Source: Phallusia mammillata
Taxonomy: Eukaryota; Chordata; Ascidiacea; Phlebobranchia; Ascidiidae
Direction of reading: 5' to 3'
Length of the DNA stretch: 64,000 nucleotides
Assembly: GCA_003260075.1 (NCBI GenBank)
Contig: QLIY01000161.1
Span: 95,164 to 159,163 of the forward strand
A program made the position numbers and the translations under genes. Below are positions 42,826-61,700 of this stretch, one piece after another (position 1 is the stretch's first letter; every line of letters begins with the position of its first letter). The notes under the pieces were generated by a model, which saw nothing but the letters and a program-made list of their open reading frames with translations, had not been told where the DNA came from and searched no databases.

Positions 42826-44700
42826 GTATTGAACGGTGTAACTTTACTGTTCCATGTGTTCTCATGATTCAGTAACTGTTGAAGTACATATTCAGTGTCG
42901 TTGTTCTCACAGTGTTACATGTTCCCGTCTTCCTGATATGTTCCAACAGCCTGCATGACCATAAGATAGACTGTTACGCAAGCCGGGTGTTTCCAAATAG
43001 TTGTGCAATCCATTGAAGTGCTGCATATTTTTGCAAGTGTTTAACTTAAAACAAACTATAATAACTGATGTGAGTAAAAGAAGATACTGTTTTGCAATGA
43101 TCGCAAGGAAAACGAGTATCAGTTTAAAAGCCAATGTTTTATCGTTGATCTTTCTCTTTTCCATCGTTTACTTTCCTTGAGATAAATGAGACTTGATGTG
43201 TGGTGCGTAACCAGAATAAAAGAAATTTATCTTTTGTGGATCATATCGGCTCTAAGTAGCAAGCGTTAAGAATCGTAATAATGAACTTACTCGCAACAGC
43301 AGACGACCGATACGAACCACGAGAAGCAGAAGAAACAATAAGCTTCCGAGTAAAGAATATCATAGCCCAAGAAGCTCAGCTGACGGAAGAGAACATTTCC
43401 AAACCAACAGTCAGCTTCCAGAGTTGTTATTCATTGCGGGAACCGCGCACGCACCTAGCCCCCGCACACCTAAACGGAATTTAGCAAACCTGCGTGCAGT
43501 GAGTTCCTGTGTAAGTAGTTTTCCTGAGACAACAAGTGAAAGAAAGTTAAGAATTTAGAATAGATGCTCTTGCTACAAAAACAAACGATCCATATGGTTG
43601 GCCTGCTTCACGCTAGGCTGTTTCGTCACTCATGCGTGATAGAATAATTGCTCCGTACAGTACTCGGTATCCTTTTTTTCGTTGTACTGTTTTACAATAC
43701 AGAAACAGAATACACATTCTACAATTATCTAGTTCCTTTGTATACCTTACGCATAGCAATGTTAGAAACGGCAACTAATAGTTAGTTGCTTGGTCCAGTG
43801 ATTATGTTATTCTTGTACTACAGGAAGAGTAGCAAGAAAAAGTGTAAAACAGTTAATCCCTCCCCCAATTGAAGCAAAATGAAAAATGTCTACCAGACGT
43901 AATATATTCACAACAATCAGGTCAATCTTACATTGACCAGGTTCCTCACAGCATTCTGTAAACACAATTGTAACCTTTAGCAACACTCACCTGTGTTTTC
44001 CTAAGCTGTGTTCCTCTCGTATATCACTATTCAGGGGCCCCTATTCAGTTGTATACCTTATTTTTGATAGCATACACTTGGGAATACAATTTACCCGGAT
44101 GAAAAGCACTGGCTTAGTGCTTTAGTTACCGGTAGTTAGTGAACATATGGTTGTAGTAACCTCAGCACAGCATAGAATATAGTGCAAAATTTTAATAACC
44201 ATATTTGTTTCAAAGACATTGTGATTGTTGTTGCAATTTGACGATGACAATCAGGAATTCATGATTTCTTGATTAAACTGTTGCTATTGCACCGGACCAC
44301 TACCATATTCATGTACCTTTGTCTGCAGTAAGGTTACAAAACATTTGTTATGTAGTCCTAATTTGTTACCTTGAAGGTATAAATGTTTATTAGTTGGAAT
44401 GGCTGAGATGATGAAGCAAGAAAAGGCTCTACCTGATTTTTTTATCACTTCAATGGTTCGTTACTCGCATTTAGTTTTACTACTTAGTTCTTTGCATTTA
44501 TTTATTAGGTGCTGGTTTACATAAAAAAGTAATGGATTGTGAATTTTAATGAGAGAACCACAAAACAAATTGACTTGTGTAAAATCGGTTAGATCTCTGC
44601 AGTTTTGAACACTTGTTGAAGTAATATGAAATATCTCCATGAAATTTAGCTCATTTTCACTCATGATTTTAAACCTAAACCATGAAATTAAAAACTTAAA
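42826..44700. other. intergenic, GST cluster to ZNF143
   Basis: There is no well supported gene. The open frame at 43281-43484 (67 aa, start MNLLATADDRYEPREAEE) has a good AATAATG context and an ISFRVKNII stretch faintly like an eh1 repressor motif. No domain or splice partner is convincing, so I do not call it. Confidence 0.4.
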
Positions 44701-49627
<4,927 letters not shown>

Positions 49628-50303
49628 GGCTCATCGCCAACCTAGCAAAAATTACAACTTTGCGGTACTCCACCTCAAAACAACACAAGAGTGTTGGCTA
49701 TCAACCGAAGTCTTTGTTTTCAATCGGTGGCTATGCAGTTCAGTATTTCATATTTGTATTTTGAACATGTTTCCGTCGAAAGCGGCCTACCAATACAAAG
49801 AACGACGTATTTTAGTTTAATTTAGGCTACGACGGCGGACTAAACTGCATTTTTTATTCCAGTTACTCGTACCAAACAGCTTCAAACCACAAATCTAAAT
49901 CTTTTTTAAAAACAGAAAATGTCCAAGAAGCATTCGAATCATTAATATATGTAATCAAAAAAGATGTCGCTGTCAACTAGTCTGTTGTGACGGTTTTGTC
50001 ATAAGTCAAACATTTTTGTGTTTACACCATGCTTTTTTGTAGGTCAGAATGCGTTGTTTAAAGGTAGTGTTTTCAGCATTCCCACACAGACTGCAGAGAA
50101 AGGGGAAAATGATTTTTCTAAGCACATTGCGGAAAAGGAATCTATCAATCTAACATCATAAAACAAAAGTGCGCAACGAATTTGTTTTTTATTCTATTCG
50201 CAAAGGCGGCGCCTGCACCAACTTGTTGGCTGCCTAAATAATATCTTTGTTCAAAAAGTTAGACACCTGGTGCCGACACTATATTAAAATAAATTACCTA
50301 GCA
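49628..50303. other. 3' region of ZNF143
   Basis: No further gene is supported. This is probably the ZNF143 3' UTR followed by unassigned AT-rich DNA up to a hAT element. Confidence 0.4.
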
Positions 50304-50969
50304 CAGGGGTGTCAAACTTGCGGCCCACGAAGCCCTGCAATGCGGCACTCAAAAACTCAACAACAATTGTAGTATTTTGTCAGATTTTTATCTAAATACG
50401 ACAAATTTTTCTCACTTTTTGAAGTTAAAACTATTATTTAAACAGACATTTAAAGAAATTCAATTTAATAATAAAAACTGAAATGTTATGAACAGAAACA
50501 ATAGAAAAACCGCACGGCCACATGCGACCACAGAGACGAGTTTGTGCGGCCGTGAACATGTTTACAAAAATATATGTAGCCTACTGGCGGCCGTGAAGTA
50601 ATTTAAACTCCTTTGCCAAATATTTTGATTTTTAAACTGCTCTCAACAGACTTTGTGGTACTGAAAAGAGTATTACCAGCCTAGTAGCCATATGCGATTT
50701 TTTTGCGATGGTATACTATATAGTATACCTATGATATAAGCCAAATTCTTCTGTAATATTAAAACCCAGCAGGTAAATTGCGGAATATCAAAAACCAGCA
50801 GGTAAATTGCGGCAGTTGGTGAAATAGGTATCTGCAATGCGACCGTCGTAGCGAAAAGGCTGTGCACTGGTTTAAGTGTATAAAATTAGATTAAACATCA
50901 CATGTGGCCCTTTGCATTAGTTCCAAACTGCAATGTGGCCCTCAAACAGCCACGAGTTAGACACCCCTG
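50304..50969. mobile_element. hAT-type element, 666 bp
   Basis: The left end CAGGGGTGTCAAACTTGCGG pairs with the right end GAGTTAGACACCCCTG. The flanks ACCTAGCA (50296-50303) and ACCTAGTA (50970-50977) match at 7 of 8. The interior shares segments with 31797-32149 and contains a short tandem duplication of AAACCAGCAGGTAAATTGCGG near 50764-50810. Confidence 0.85.
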
Positions 50970-51196
50970 ACCTAGTATGTACAACTGCGTGTTTTAAAAG
51001 TACGGTATGAAAGTATCGGACGTAAAATAGAGGACTCCACAGCTTTGGATAAAACGGTGAGGCTGCAGTCGTGGCATTCGACTCAAATTCAGTTGTACAG
51101 TTCGATCGACGTGTACGCGAAGCAGCATCGTACTGAACTGGACAGCAAACCGCAGTAAGAAACGAAACATATATTAAAATGTATTGTAAGATATGA

Positions 51197-51403
<207 letters not shown>

Positions 51404-52352
51404 TGAATCGTTTTCTTTTTTGTACATACCAATGAAGCTTTTTGTAAAAAGTAAGTAAATGTGCACATGTGTAGGAATTGGTAATGATCAATGTTGTTTT
51501 AATGGCCTTTGGTAGTTACTTTGTTTCAATTGTGATCAATCATTCCATTGTTTTAACATTGTCTTTAAATGACTGTCACAAGTAATCCGAAAATACTTAG
51601 ACATAGACATTTCCAGCAACTGATAACCATATCCTGAATATTTCATTGGGTCATATATTTTTTGCAGCATAAAATGGCCTATAAATTTTCAAAATGTAAT
51701 AATTTGCAAAAATTTCCTTTCATACAGTTAGTACGAAACTACTGTTGTAGTGTAGCCCATTGGACCTTTTTATTTTGTGGACTTGTCGGATGCTTAATAA
51801 TAGCATTGAAGCTGCTTTCCAGCTACTAGTTATCTTGTGCCGCACAAATGATATGATATTTTGGGGGCGCTGATACTTTGTTTGTTGCACAGCATAACAG
51901 CTTGAAAACTTCCCTGTTGCCACAGTCTCAAAAAACAAGCAAAATGTGAAAGTGATATTCAAACAAGGAAATGTTTGCTTGTTATACCTCCTGTGTTTCC
52001 TCATTATTAAACAGCTAATAAATCTGACTGCCACTGTGATGTGGGTAATTTTGAAAATGTTTCTATGGCTCTTGCATTTTTTTAAAATTTATGTTCGAAT
52101 AAGTGCTAGCTGTTCAGGGTTAAGATACATCTTACTTTCAAAACTGCTAAATTGCCACTGTTTTTGACAGAATTTTGCTGCAACTACAAGACTTGAAGAA
52201 TGTTATATTGAATTGTCCAATACATGTGGAAACCACGAAGACCAGTCTTGTGCAATAAAATTGTATCACCAAAAGCTAAATAAAATTCTTTTTGCTATTG
52301 GCTGAACAAATAGTTATATAAGGTTGTCATGCCTATGTCACAAGTATTAGAC
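51404..52352 (+). other. probable OST4 3' UTR
   Basis: No coding region is visible. Two AATAAA signals near 52255 and 52281 on the plus strand would end the OST4 transcript just before a hAT element. The UTR would be far longer than the 117-bp coding sequence. Confidence 0.4.
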
Positions 52353-52633
52353 CAGGGGTGGCAACCCACGGGCCACATGTGGCCCTTGAATAAAAGTTGT
52401 GCGGCCCGCAGAGACACTTGGATTTAAAATGTGCTGGCAAACGATGTGCGCCTGGTGCTATTTTTCTGCGACCTGACAATATGCTGCGAGAATCGAATGC
52501 GAATTTTACTTGTAGTAAGGCATTTTTGGTATGCAACGAAGTAAAATCACCTTGTGTCATATAAAGGTGCGGCCCGCTATCTGTTTATTGCAATTGTATT
52601 TGGCCCCACAGTGACAAAGGTTGCCCACCCCTG
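52353..52633. mobile_element. hAT-type element, 281 bp
   Basis: CAGGGGTGGCAACCC at the left and GGTTGCCCACCCCTG at the right form the terminal inverted repeat. The 8-bp target duplication TATTAGAC is perfect at 52345-52352 and 52634-52641. The subterminal regions contain TGTGGCCC and GCGGCCCGC words. Confidence 0.93.
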
Positions 52634-52964
52634 TATTAGACAGTAAAAAAGATTGGGAAAAAGACTTTTCTGGGCGTCTAGCATATATACTTGCAGTACC
52701 ATCCCAGGATTGTTGCATGTTGATGTGCTTTAAAAGAACTTTTTATTGATACATTAAGTAAAAAACGAAACTGCAGTGAGTCATTTAAAAACCCATGATT
52801 GACACATAATGCAATTAAAATTCAATGTACGACAACAAGACAAACACATAAGTGCATTCAAGACACTAAAACAACACTTTCCTTTGCTGATTCCATTGTA
52901 GGCAACAAATAAAATTGATTTTGATTTGTACACAAGGCACAGACATGATTTCATGCACTTTTGG

Positions 52965-55900
52965 TCATTGCCACACTTTTACGGTAAAATCAACTCCACC
53001 CGAAAACACACGACCCCGCGAAACCGCTAAAGCTACAACGCTGCCCTGGTGACGAATAAGGGTCTGGGTGCAAATCATGTTCTCCATGCTCCAAACCTAA
53101 AAATACGTTGTTGTCAATCCTTAAAAAGCATGCAAACCGTTTGTACGGGGCTCCTCTAAAATACGCAAATCTACTTATAAAACGTATGTAACTTTTAAAA
53201 AGGTTGACGGTTAGGGCTTTTAGGGTCTGGGTGAGGGTTTATAATAAAAAATAACACTATAATTTAGTTTTAGATGTCCAGTATGGGCTTAATATTAACA
53301 TATGTGTCAAGAGTGGTACTAAACACCGTATGGTACCGCATGTTAACACTTGTAGAAAATTAGGCCCAAAAGGTATGTGGGATTAAATTGTAAAGTTACG
53401 CTTATTATAAACCCTTACCCAGACCCTAATAGCCCTAACCGTCAACATCTTAGTTAGTTTTTTTTAGTAGATTGCATACTGATCGCGCAGATTGCGTATT
53501 TTAGAGGAGCCCGTTTGGACGCATACCTTTTTTACATATTCTTAGGTCTGATTTACACAAAATATGTCAGTTATAATTTTAAAAATATAAAAAGGGGCAG
53601 CCGAGTAAAACGTAGGACGGAAAAGAGGTTGAAAAACTTACCCGCAAGGATCGATCATAGGAGGCGCTGAATACCTTTGTTTGTTCTGGTGTGCTTAAAA
53701 CGGCAAGAGCGTAAACAATACCGACATGCCCCGTAAGCTGGGCGACCGGCTCGTGGTTACGAATGTCCCAAACCTACAAAAGTATTCATGTTTCGCTTGC
53801 AAAATTAAACTTAATTAAAACGTTTATAGGCAAAACAGATTTGGTTAATACACAAAGGATGCGAGTCGTAACCTCCACTAAATGTTATACTAAGTTATAT
53901 AACAGTGGTTCTTAAGCGGGGTTCGGCAACGCTGAATCAGGGGGTCGACGGAGGCCTTTTTGAAGTACAATACAAATACTCGTTTTCGTTCAACGTTACA
54001 GTGGAAGGTTACACTCGGGTTTCGTTTTCTTTTCTTGACGTAACGAAGAGCATTGTGCGCGTTTTTCGTAAGCAGCAAAACAACGAAATTTTTTTGGCAG
54101 CAAAAACTTATTACTTCATCTTTTTCATGTACAGTTGCTAAAAATACAATGCTTCATTTTGATAAAAACTAAAAATTGCCGGAAATTAAGCAATTCCTGA
54201 AACAAGTTGCTTGTATTATTATGTCAGAATTTAACAAAATGACAAACAGTAACTGTTGCCACTACGTTTGATCAAAAGCTAATTATGACCCACAAAACAA
54301 ATGGGTTAAAAACCTAGGATGTAACTTGTTGGGGTTCGACCAAAGACTGAAGAATATCACAGGGGTTCGGCCATTATAAAAAGGTTAAGAACTACTTCTA
54401 TACACTAAAATGTACAGATTACTCCATATGTTTGACTTTAAAACGTCGTAAGGTGTAAGTGTAACTAACACGTAACTGGCCGCTGTTGCTAGTATTTAAA
54501 TAACGCAATGACTGTGGACTGCTGTGAATGCAATGTGATGACATTATGTGCTTTCATGCGTAGTGGTATTACGCATACAGCACATCCTACCGTTATTGTT
54601 GCAATCCGCAAGCAAAAACGGCTATGTGCGAGCAGTTAGCAACGCAATATATATAGACCACACAGTCAATTCGCGTCCTTGCCGACCAGCAGTAACTATA
54701 CTTACATGAATGCAATTCTCATAAGTTCCGCAGACAATGTGATGATTGGTAACAGCAATGGAGTAAACGCTTCCACCAGACGTCTGCAGGACGTGCTTAC
54801 ACTCCAGTGTAAGTACATCCCATATCTGAAACACCGTGTTAACACTGCACTGTTAATGTATGTCAAATTTGTAATCATGTTTACCTTTATAGTCTGGTAT
54901 GACCCACTGTAGAGAAAATTGTTGTGTGAAACAAGTGCCCTGACCCAGTGGTTTAGACCTTGAAGTTCTTGGTGAAACCTTATGTTGGCTCTTTCAACGT
55001 TCCAAACCTATTTAAATATTCTTACCTATTAAATAAACCAGCACTTGCAGGAAACAAATCAAGTACATTTTACAGTGGTCATAATTATGATGCACAAATG
55101 CGGGAAATCGTCCTACCTTGATTGACTTAAGAGACCCACTGAAGAGCATGTTATTTGCACACACAAGGGTGCATACTGGGTTTTCATGGGCAGATATAGA
55201 TGCTAGTTCTTCAAGGGTGTCAATGGACCAGACCTTACATTATTGAATAAAATGATACATCATTAAAAAGGTATAGCGGCTTGGCAATTAAAAACTACCT
55301 TTATAGTGCAGTCTGCTGCTCCACTGAACAACTTGTCTCCATATGCTGTTAAAGCCAGCACAATGCCTTCATGACCTTCCAAAGTTTTTTGACATTTGTA
55401 GTTTGTTGCTGTGTCCCAAACCTAAACAAACAATGCAAAATTACATACATGCTATCACTCTAAAGTATGTTTGATTGGTTGGTAAATCCACAAGATGACT
55501 AACCTTAATTTGTTTGTCAGATGAGCCACTAAACAAGTAATCTCCATGAACACACAGACACCAAACAGGACCAGTATGTCCAACAAATGTACCTTTGCAC
55601 TTGAATATTTGCTGAGGATCGAAGGCTGTAAGATGTTGCAGGGTTAACTACAACCTAACCAAAAAAAAAACTAATAGAATTGAAACATCTTACAGCCAAT
55701 ATTTCCCATGTGCAGTCTTGTGTTGAGGTCTTGAAGTTGGTTATTGATCATAACAGTGTCTTGTCGAAACTCCCGTAATTCTTCAACGAGCTTTGTTTGG
55801 TTGTTACTTAAAACATCTGTAAACGAACAGCCGTTATCGGCCTTTACTAAAAATCATAAAATATATACATGCTTTCCATATCACATACCAAGTTTAATCT

Positions 55901-58242
55901 CAAAGCTCTTCTCCAAGTCATCAACTCTCTCTGCTGTTTTAGACAACATCGACCTGTTAAAATCAGAAATAAGTTTACAAAAGAATTACCGTAATGTATG
56001 TCAGTAATCACCTTAAAAAGTTGTTTTCCTCATCCCTTTGTTTTATAGCAGAATGAAGCTTGATGATTTTTTCATCTGTTACCTGAAGAAAGCCCTTTAC
56101 AAACTCATATTTACAGTTTGCAGAGTGTTGTACTTGAGACTCTTGATCCCCCACAAATGAACACCTACAAATTGATCGTGGTGAAGTAACATAACTGCAT
56201 AAAGTATGTGGTTCTAACCAAATTACATAAATTACCCGTATTTATTATTTGGACATTTAATGTTTTTGCATAACTTTAAATGCTCTTCTAGATGCAGGCG
56301 AAGCATGATTGGACAGTTTGGGTTGTTTGGGCAAGATATAGGGGCATATTGACAAGACTCTTCATGTGTTCTAAAACAAGCAAAACATTAAAAAATAGAA
56401 ACCACACAGGTTTTTCAGTTGTTAACACATTTACTTTCTTTCACTGAGTTTTACAGTGAATGGGCATCCTGAAGGGTTTACTTCATATTCACCAGGGTGA
56501 CTTGCACTTAATCTACAACCGTATCGACAGTGGATGAACAGTGCGCCAACTTGATCACTGACTGTAAGATTTGGTAAAACCTGTGCATCGAGAGTAGTTT
56601 AATAATGTGTTTTGCTATTGTTAAGAATTTCATTACATACAAGTTTCATTTTTTTGTTGTCTACTGGACAAGCATCAACAGATTTGGAGCAGCGACGACA
56701 AAATGAATGGCCACATGACATTATGATTGGATCCTTATACACTTTATGACAAATTTTGCACAAAAGTTGAGCGGAAACATTCTCAACAAAAACCAGTGCC
56801 TAGAAAAGAACCCAAAAATTAGCTTTTTTAAAAATAAAAAATAATAATATGTTGAAAAAGGTAAAAACCTGCGGTTCAGAAGAGTTTGAATGGTATGATG
56901 ATGGTTGCGACAATGTAGAAGATGATGAATATGATCCCCGTGAACGACTTTTAAAAAAGTCTAATGAATCACTGTGTGCAAGACTTCTTGGTAAACTGCC
57001 ATGTCTGCTTCCGCCACAAAGCTAAAAATAAACATATCACAAAACAATGAAAACATGTTTAAAACTGTCATGAGAATTCCCTTCGGAGAATGATTTAACA
57101 GGAAACTCCTGGGAGTTTTCAGCAAAATTATATTCATGAATCCAGAATTTTGCACAAATTTATGAAAAGAAGGCAACTGAGCTAGGAAGGCAAGGAGTTT
57201 CTATGTCTAAATTTGTTACAAAATGATTCTTTGGTTTACAATTTCTTGTTGTTGAAGATGCCAGTGCTCTATCTAGCAGCCCAAAAAATTAAATTAGTTT
57301 TGGAAAATTTATGAAACCTTTTTTTATGCTGGTACTGTTGCAATTGTAATATTTTTCGACATGGACATGGTCAGTTAGATGTTTGTAGTAGATATAAACC
57401 AATTTTTTCACCACAATGATGCAAATCTTTTTTGCTTTTTTGACAGTATCCCAAATATTTAACTTAATCGCTAGAATGAAAACATCTGGGAAACTGAGAA
57501 ACCCCTGGGCAAGATAAAATACATATTACTGCATGAAACTACACAGTACCTGATTTCAGATGGATAATTGCCAAATTACATATTTGTTTTAACACTACTT
57601 TGACACAATATTTGGAAGAGATCAGCAGCAAGTGTGAAGGTACAGATGACCAGCTCAGATCAGCAGAAACATGTTTTTGCAATAACATGAATTTTAAGAG
57701 GATCAAGCTTTTTTTAAGCAAATCACTTGTTTGCAAAAAACACTTCCAACTGTAAACAATTAACAAATTTATACTTACATCTTCTCGACTATCACTAAAA
57801 GATCTGTAGCTTGACATTGAGGCTGTTCGATCATGCTCATATTCCACTTCACCCTCTGCTGTTAACCACATGAAAAGGCAAATTAAACAGCCTTGCTATT
57901 TGCATACTTTTGCACACACTTACCTGTCGTAATAGTTGTAACAGTAGAGTGCAATGGTCCAAATGTTGTTTCCAAACGTGGCTGGAATACAAAACAAACT
58001 TGATCATCAACATCAACATTTTTTGCATTTAAAAGTTCGATTAAAAAAGTAGAGATTACGTAGTTTTTCAGAAAAAATATTACCGTCGATGACCGACTTC
58101 CTCCGGCACTTGAGACCGAAAATGATCGTCTGGATTTTGCCACAGACGCACTTGATCTTGGCAAATTTATATGATTTTGATCGGCTCGTTCTGAAAGCGC
58201 CGATGATGATGAACCCGCAGTGGAAAGCCTCGATCGCGACAT
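52965..58242 (-). CDS. TRAF7: TRAF7, RING-TRAF-WD40 E3 ubiquitin ligase
   Basis: TRAF7 is an E3 ligase that partners MEKK3 in stress signalling. Exons in transcript order: 58084-58242, 57924-57981, 57779-57858, 56869-57021, 56641-56799, 56435-56580, 56236-56370, 56012-56164, 55889-55953, 55694-55816, 55504-55625, 55299-55421, 55117-55233, 54885-55007, 54706-54825, 53642-53773 and 52965-53096, giving 699 aa (human 670). A serine-rich N-terminus includes the conserved LETTFGP and STVTTIT. The RING follows ([17 protein letters not shown]), then TRAF-type zinc fingers ([25 protein letters not shown]), a coiled coil, and seven WD40 blades ([20 protein letters not shown] through [12 protein letters not shown]). 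I chose the ATG at 58242 because the frame upstream has only a GTG before a stop. The last six coding exons each encode about one WD blade. Confidence 0.95.
53145..53513. mobile_element. palindromic MITE in the last TRAF7 intron
   Basis: The left end ACGGGGCTCCTCTAAAATAC and the right end GTATTTTAGAGGAGCCCGT are inverted repeats with one gap. The inner arms are also complementary: TTGACGGTTAGGGCT against AGCCCTAACCGTCAA. It shares the words GTACTAAACACCGTATGG with the element near 867-1235. Confidence 0.78.
53903..54396. mobile_element. hAT-type element in a TRAF7 intron (imperfect)
   Basis: CAGTGGTTCTTAAGCGGGGT at the left resembles the complement of AAAGGTTAAGAACTACTT at the right. GGGGTTCGGC/GGGGTTCGACC words repeat near both ends. 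I could not find a clean 8-bp duplication, so this is probably an older copy. Confidence 0.6.
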
Positions 58243-58797
58243 TGGAAACGTCGAAAGCTTTTCACCGGTTGCCACTGTGGGTTTCGGTCAATTTGGTACA
58301 AACAGGGAGTCTGAAAATTGCCTCAATACATAACCAAAAACCAAAACATATCTATAAACTCTGCCTGTTGCATTTAGTTCAGTTCATTCAGACTTCAGAC
58401 TTCTAATTTCTAAATCTAAATCGGAAACAAAACAATGTGAACGTTCTTTGCGCGTATCCGATTTGTTCGTACGTTTTCAAAAAACATTTTTGGCAAAGTT
58501 TGCTTTAGTTTATAGATCAATAACATGTATTTTATATCAGCACATATTGTAATTTCAAATACGTTGATTCTATGCTCTTAAATTATAATGTCTGTAAATA
58601 AAACATTTTTGTGATGTTTGTGGTTTTGTAGTTAGGGATTTTCCCTGAGTTGGCCGCACATTCGCACAAACAACGTGAGAAACTTGCAATCCGTCTGTTC
58701 TCTGTTGAACCGTCTGTTTCTGATGATTACGTGAATTTGACGATTGTCAATTAAAAGAAAATTTTCTCAGTGGCGCTGGGTGTTAGTATTTGGTAAA
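58243..58797. promoter_or_regulatory. divergent TRAF7/TGS1 promoter region
   Basis: Only 555 bp separate the TRAF7 start codon (minus) from the TGS1 start codon (plus). Both 5' UTRs and core promoters must fit here unless further upstream untranslated exons exist. No TATA box is clear in either direction. Confidence 0.5.
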
Positions 58798-61700
58798 ATG
58801 TGCTACCACTGGACAAAATTCGCGGAAGCACAATTTATGTCTGTTGATGGCCAGTCTTCTTCAACTGAATGCATTCTCACAAGATCGTATTTAAGGTATT
58901 GCAATCGATTTGCGGACAAAAACATATTTGGACTAAAGAACTAAACTGGAAAATGAGCCAAAATATTATGGCTAGCCTAGAGAACCAAAATATTTGGCTC
59001 CAGCTTTAACCATCTTCCGACTCAATGGTAGCCAAAAATATTATGGCTAGCCTAGGGGGGGGGGGCACCCCTGCTTGCACGTATATGAATTTGTAGACCA
59101 CACATTTGAAAAATTTTATGGTTAAAAAATCTATTTTTAATTACCTTGGATGCACCCCAAAACCTTGCTTCCAGCAATTCCTGCTTCCGAGCATCTATTG
59201 TAAGATCCTCCATACCAGACATATTCTTATTGAATAGTAATTAGTATCGTAACCATTAAGATTTTCTCTGACAAAATTGTTAACTGCCAGCTTAACTGAA
59301 AAGTTAAGCCAAATATTAAACAACAATAATTATGAAATAGGTCACTTAACATAACAGAGCACGTCGGTGAAACAAAATAGACCAGAATGGATTTTTTAAG
59401 ACCAATAACGATTATATATCAGTGGTAAGGAGCCCCGATATTTAAAGCCGATAATTTATTCGCAGTAAAATACCCAAATTTGTAGATTTTTAACGACAAA
59501 AAACTCCAACGTTGTTTAAAATGTAAAACATTGGGGATTGTTAGCATACAAAAATTGTAATTCAAAGGTTGTGCTTCGCTATACACATAAACAAACAAAA
59601 CCCTATAAAAACGGAACTAACAAAAGACATGCTAGAACCTTGATACCAGATAGCAATTGAGCAATGCTTGCGTCAAGCAACAGTATAGAGAACAAAATAT
59701 TTGGCTCCAGCTTGAACCATCTTCCGACTCAATGGTAGCCAAAAATATTATGGCTAGCCTAGAGAACAAAATATTTGGCTCCAGCTTTAGCCACCTTCCA
59801 ACTCAATGTTAGCCAATAATAATGGCTACTACTGAGCCATCAAACTTTGGGGGGGGGGGGAACATTGAGCCAGTATGTATTAATATATGGCAAATTGGCT
59901 CGTTAGTGAGCCATTATTTTTTGTAGTTTACTCCACGGCAGTACATCTTTCTTAGCCATGTAAATTAGTTGCTCAAGGGTAAATAAAAAGTTTACAGCTG
60001 TGAATGAGTAAAGAATTTTGAAAAGACAAAAATAGTAGTGTGTATGGGGACAAATAAAATGTTTTGCAATCGGCTAGCATTTATTTCATTTCCAAGGAAA
60101 TTTTAACATGTTAAATGCTTTTCTACTGGTGTCACCGGTGATACTTATAAGTTATAACCAATCAATAGAATATCATCATGGTAAATTTTTATCAGAACTG
60201 TCTGTCAAAACTCAAAATTACAGAATATAGCTCATGGTGTCAGGATGTTACCTGTTATTAAGTCATAAAACTACTGTGTAGTCGAGGTGCCTTGCGTATG
60301 TCCTCTTTATTGAATGAGTTATTTTTACATTACATTTTGTAAATAATCTTTAAATTATCATTTCAGAACAGATGGGTTGATAGAGGAGTTTTGTACTGAC
60401 AATGACGAGGTTGTAGCTTCATTATTTTATCAAAGTTTGTTTTAATTATTTTGCTTCATTTACAGGGTTGTGAATATGCAGGTCAAGATTCAGTGTTAGT
60501 TTCTGTCAAAGAAAATAATAAAGGTAGTTTAAATTTGTTGCACTAAATTGTTCTTGATAAATTGGAGAATTTAACAAAGCAATTGTTGCTTAGGTGATCC
60601 GAAAGTAGCAGCAGTTGAACATGATGTAACAAAACCCTGGAAAGAGTTTGAAGGTTCGTAAAGTATTCAAGTAATAGATTGGCAGCAACCTACAACATAC
60701 TTTTGTAGGGGAATTTGCTTCAGATGAAATGCAAATGAAAAAAATGGGTTTACCTGTAGCATGGAAGCAAACTAAAGGTTTTTGTGTAAGTATCGATCAT
60801 CTGCTTATTAAAATATTGTGTTAAAAGGTTAAGTATCTAAACTTTAACAGAAAAAACATCCAAAGAGTCCAAGAAAGTATTATGATATTCAAGATGATAT
60901 TTCTGCTTCAAATGAAATGTCAAGTGATGATGAAAGAAATTCAAATTGTATGTACATAATAGCTATACTTCGTATAACAGTGAATTTAAAATCTTTGAGT
61001 TAATGTATTTCACAGGTGAATATGATTTAAAGCAAGGTTGGAAGGAGTACTGGTGTGAAATGGGACCTCAGTTACTTTTAAAAAGCTGGAATGCCAGGTG
61101 TGCAAATAAAACAAACAAACAGAGGACTGCTAAGGATTTTTTTTTGTTTTTACACTTAGGCGTGATGACCCAGAAGAAGAGCATAAAAGAGAGGATTCTG
61201 ACATCAGTTGGTTACAAAAACGTTTAAAGGAGACTTCAATAGAACCAGATACTTCTATGAATCAATTTCCAATGCCTCCCTCCTTGTGTTATTCAGAGAT
61301 TTCTGCTAAAGACTGGGAAATGCATTATCAAGAGCAGTACCTTTATTATTATAACTGGTATATGGACTGGTGCATGAACTTGTCCACATTCCATGGTAAT
61401 CAGGATACACAGCAAGTGAAAGAACGACTTCCGACTACAAGCGGAGAAATGGTAAAAAATGCCTGTGCCAATGAAAATGACAAAAATAGTTCAAGCGAAA
61501 CTGGTGGAGGTGACTTTGGAAAAGGCAGTACTAATACTTTAACTTCAGATACAGTACGCCTAACCCGAAAAAAACTTCCATTAAATCCTGGTGAAAGTGG
61601 TGATGATCCAAACTGGCCAAACAACAACAAGCAGAAACTCAAAAGTAGTCATGAACTAGATCTTGAAGAACCTGCTTCGAGTTGCAGTGATTCTAGTGAA

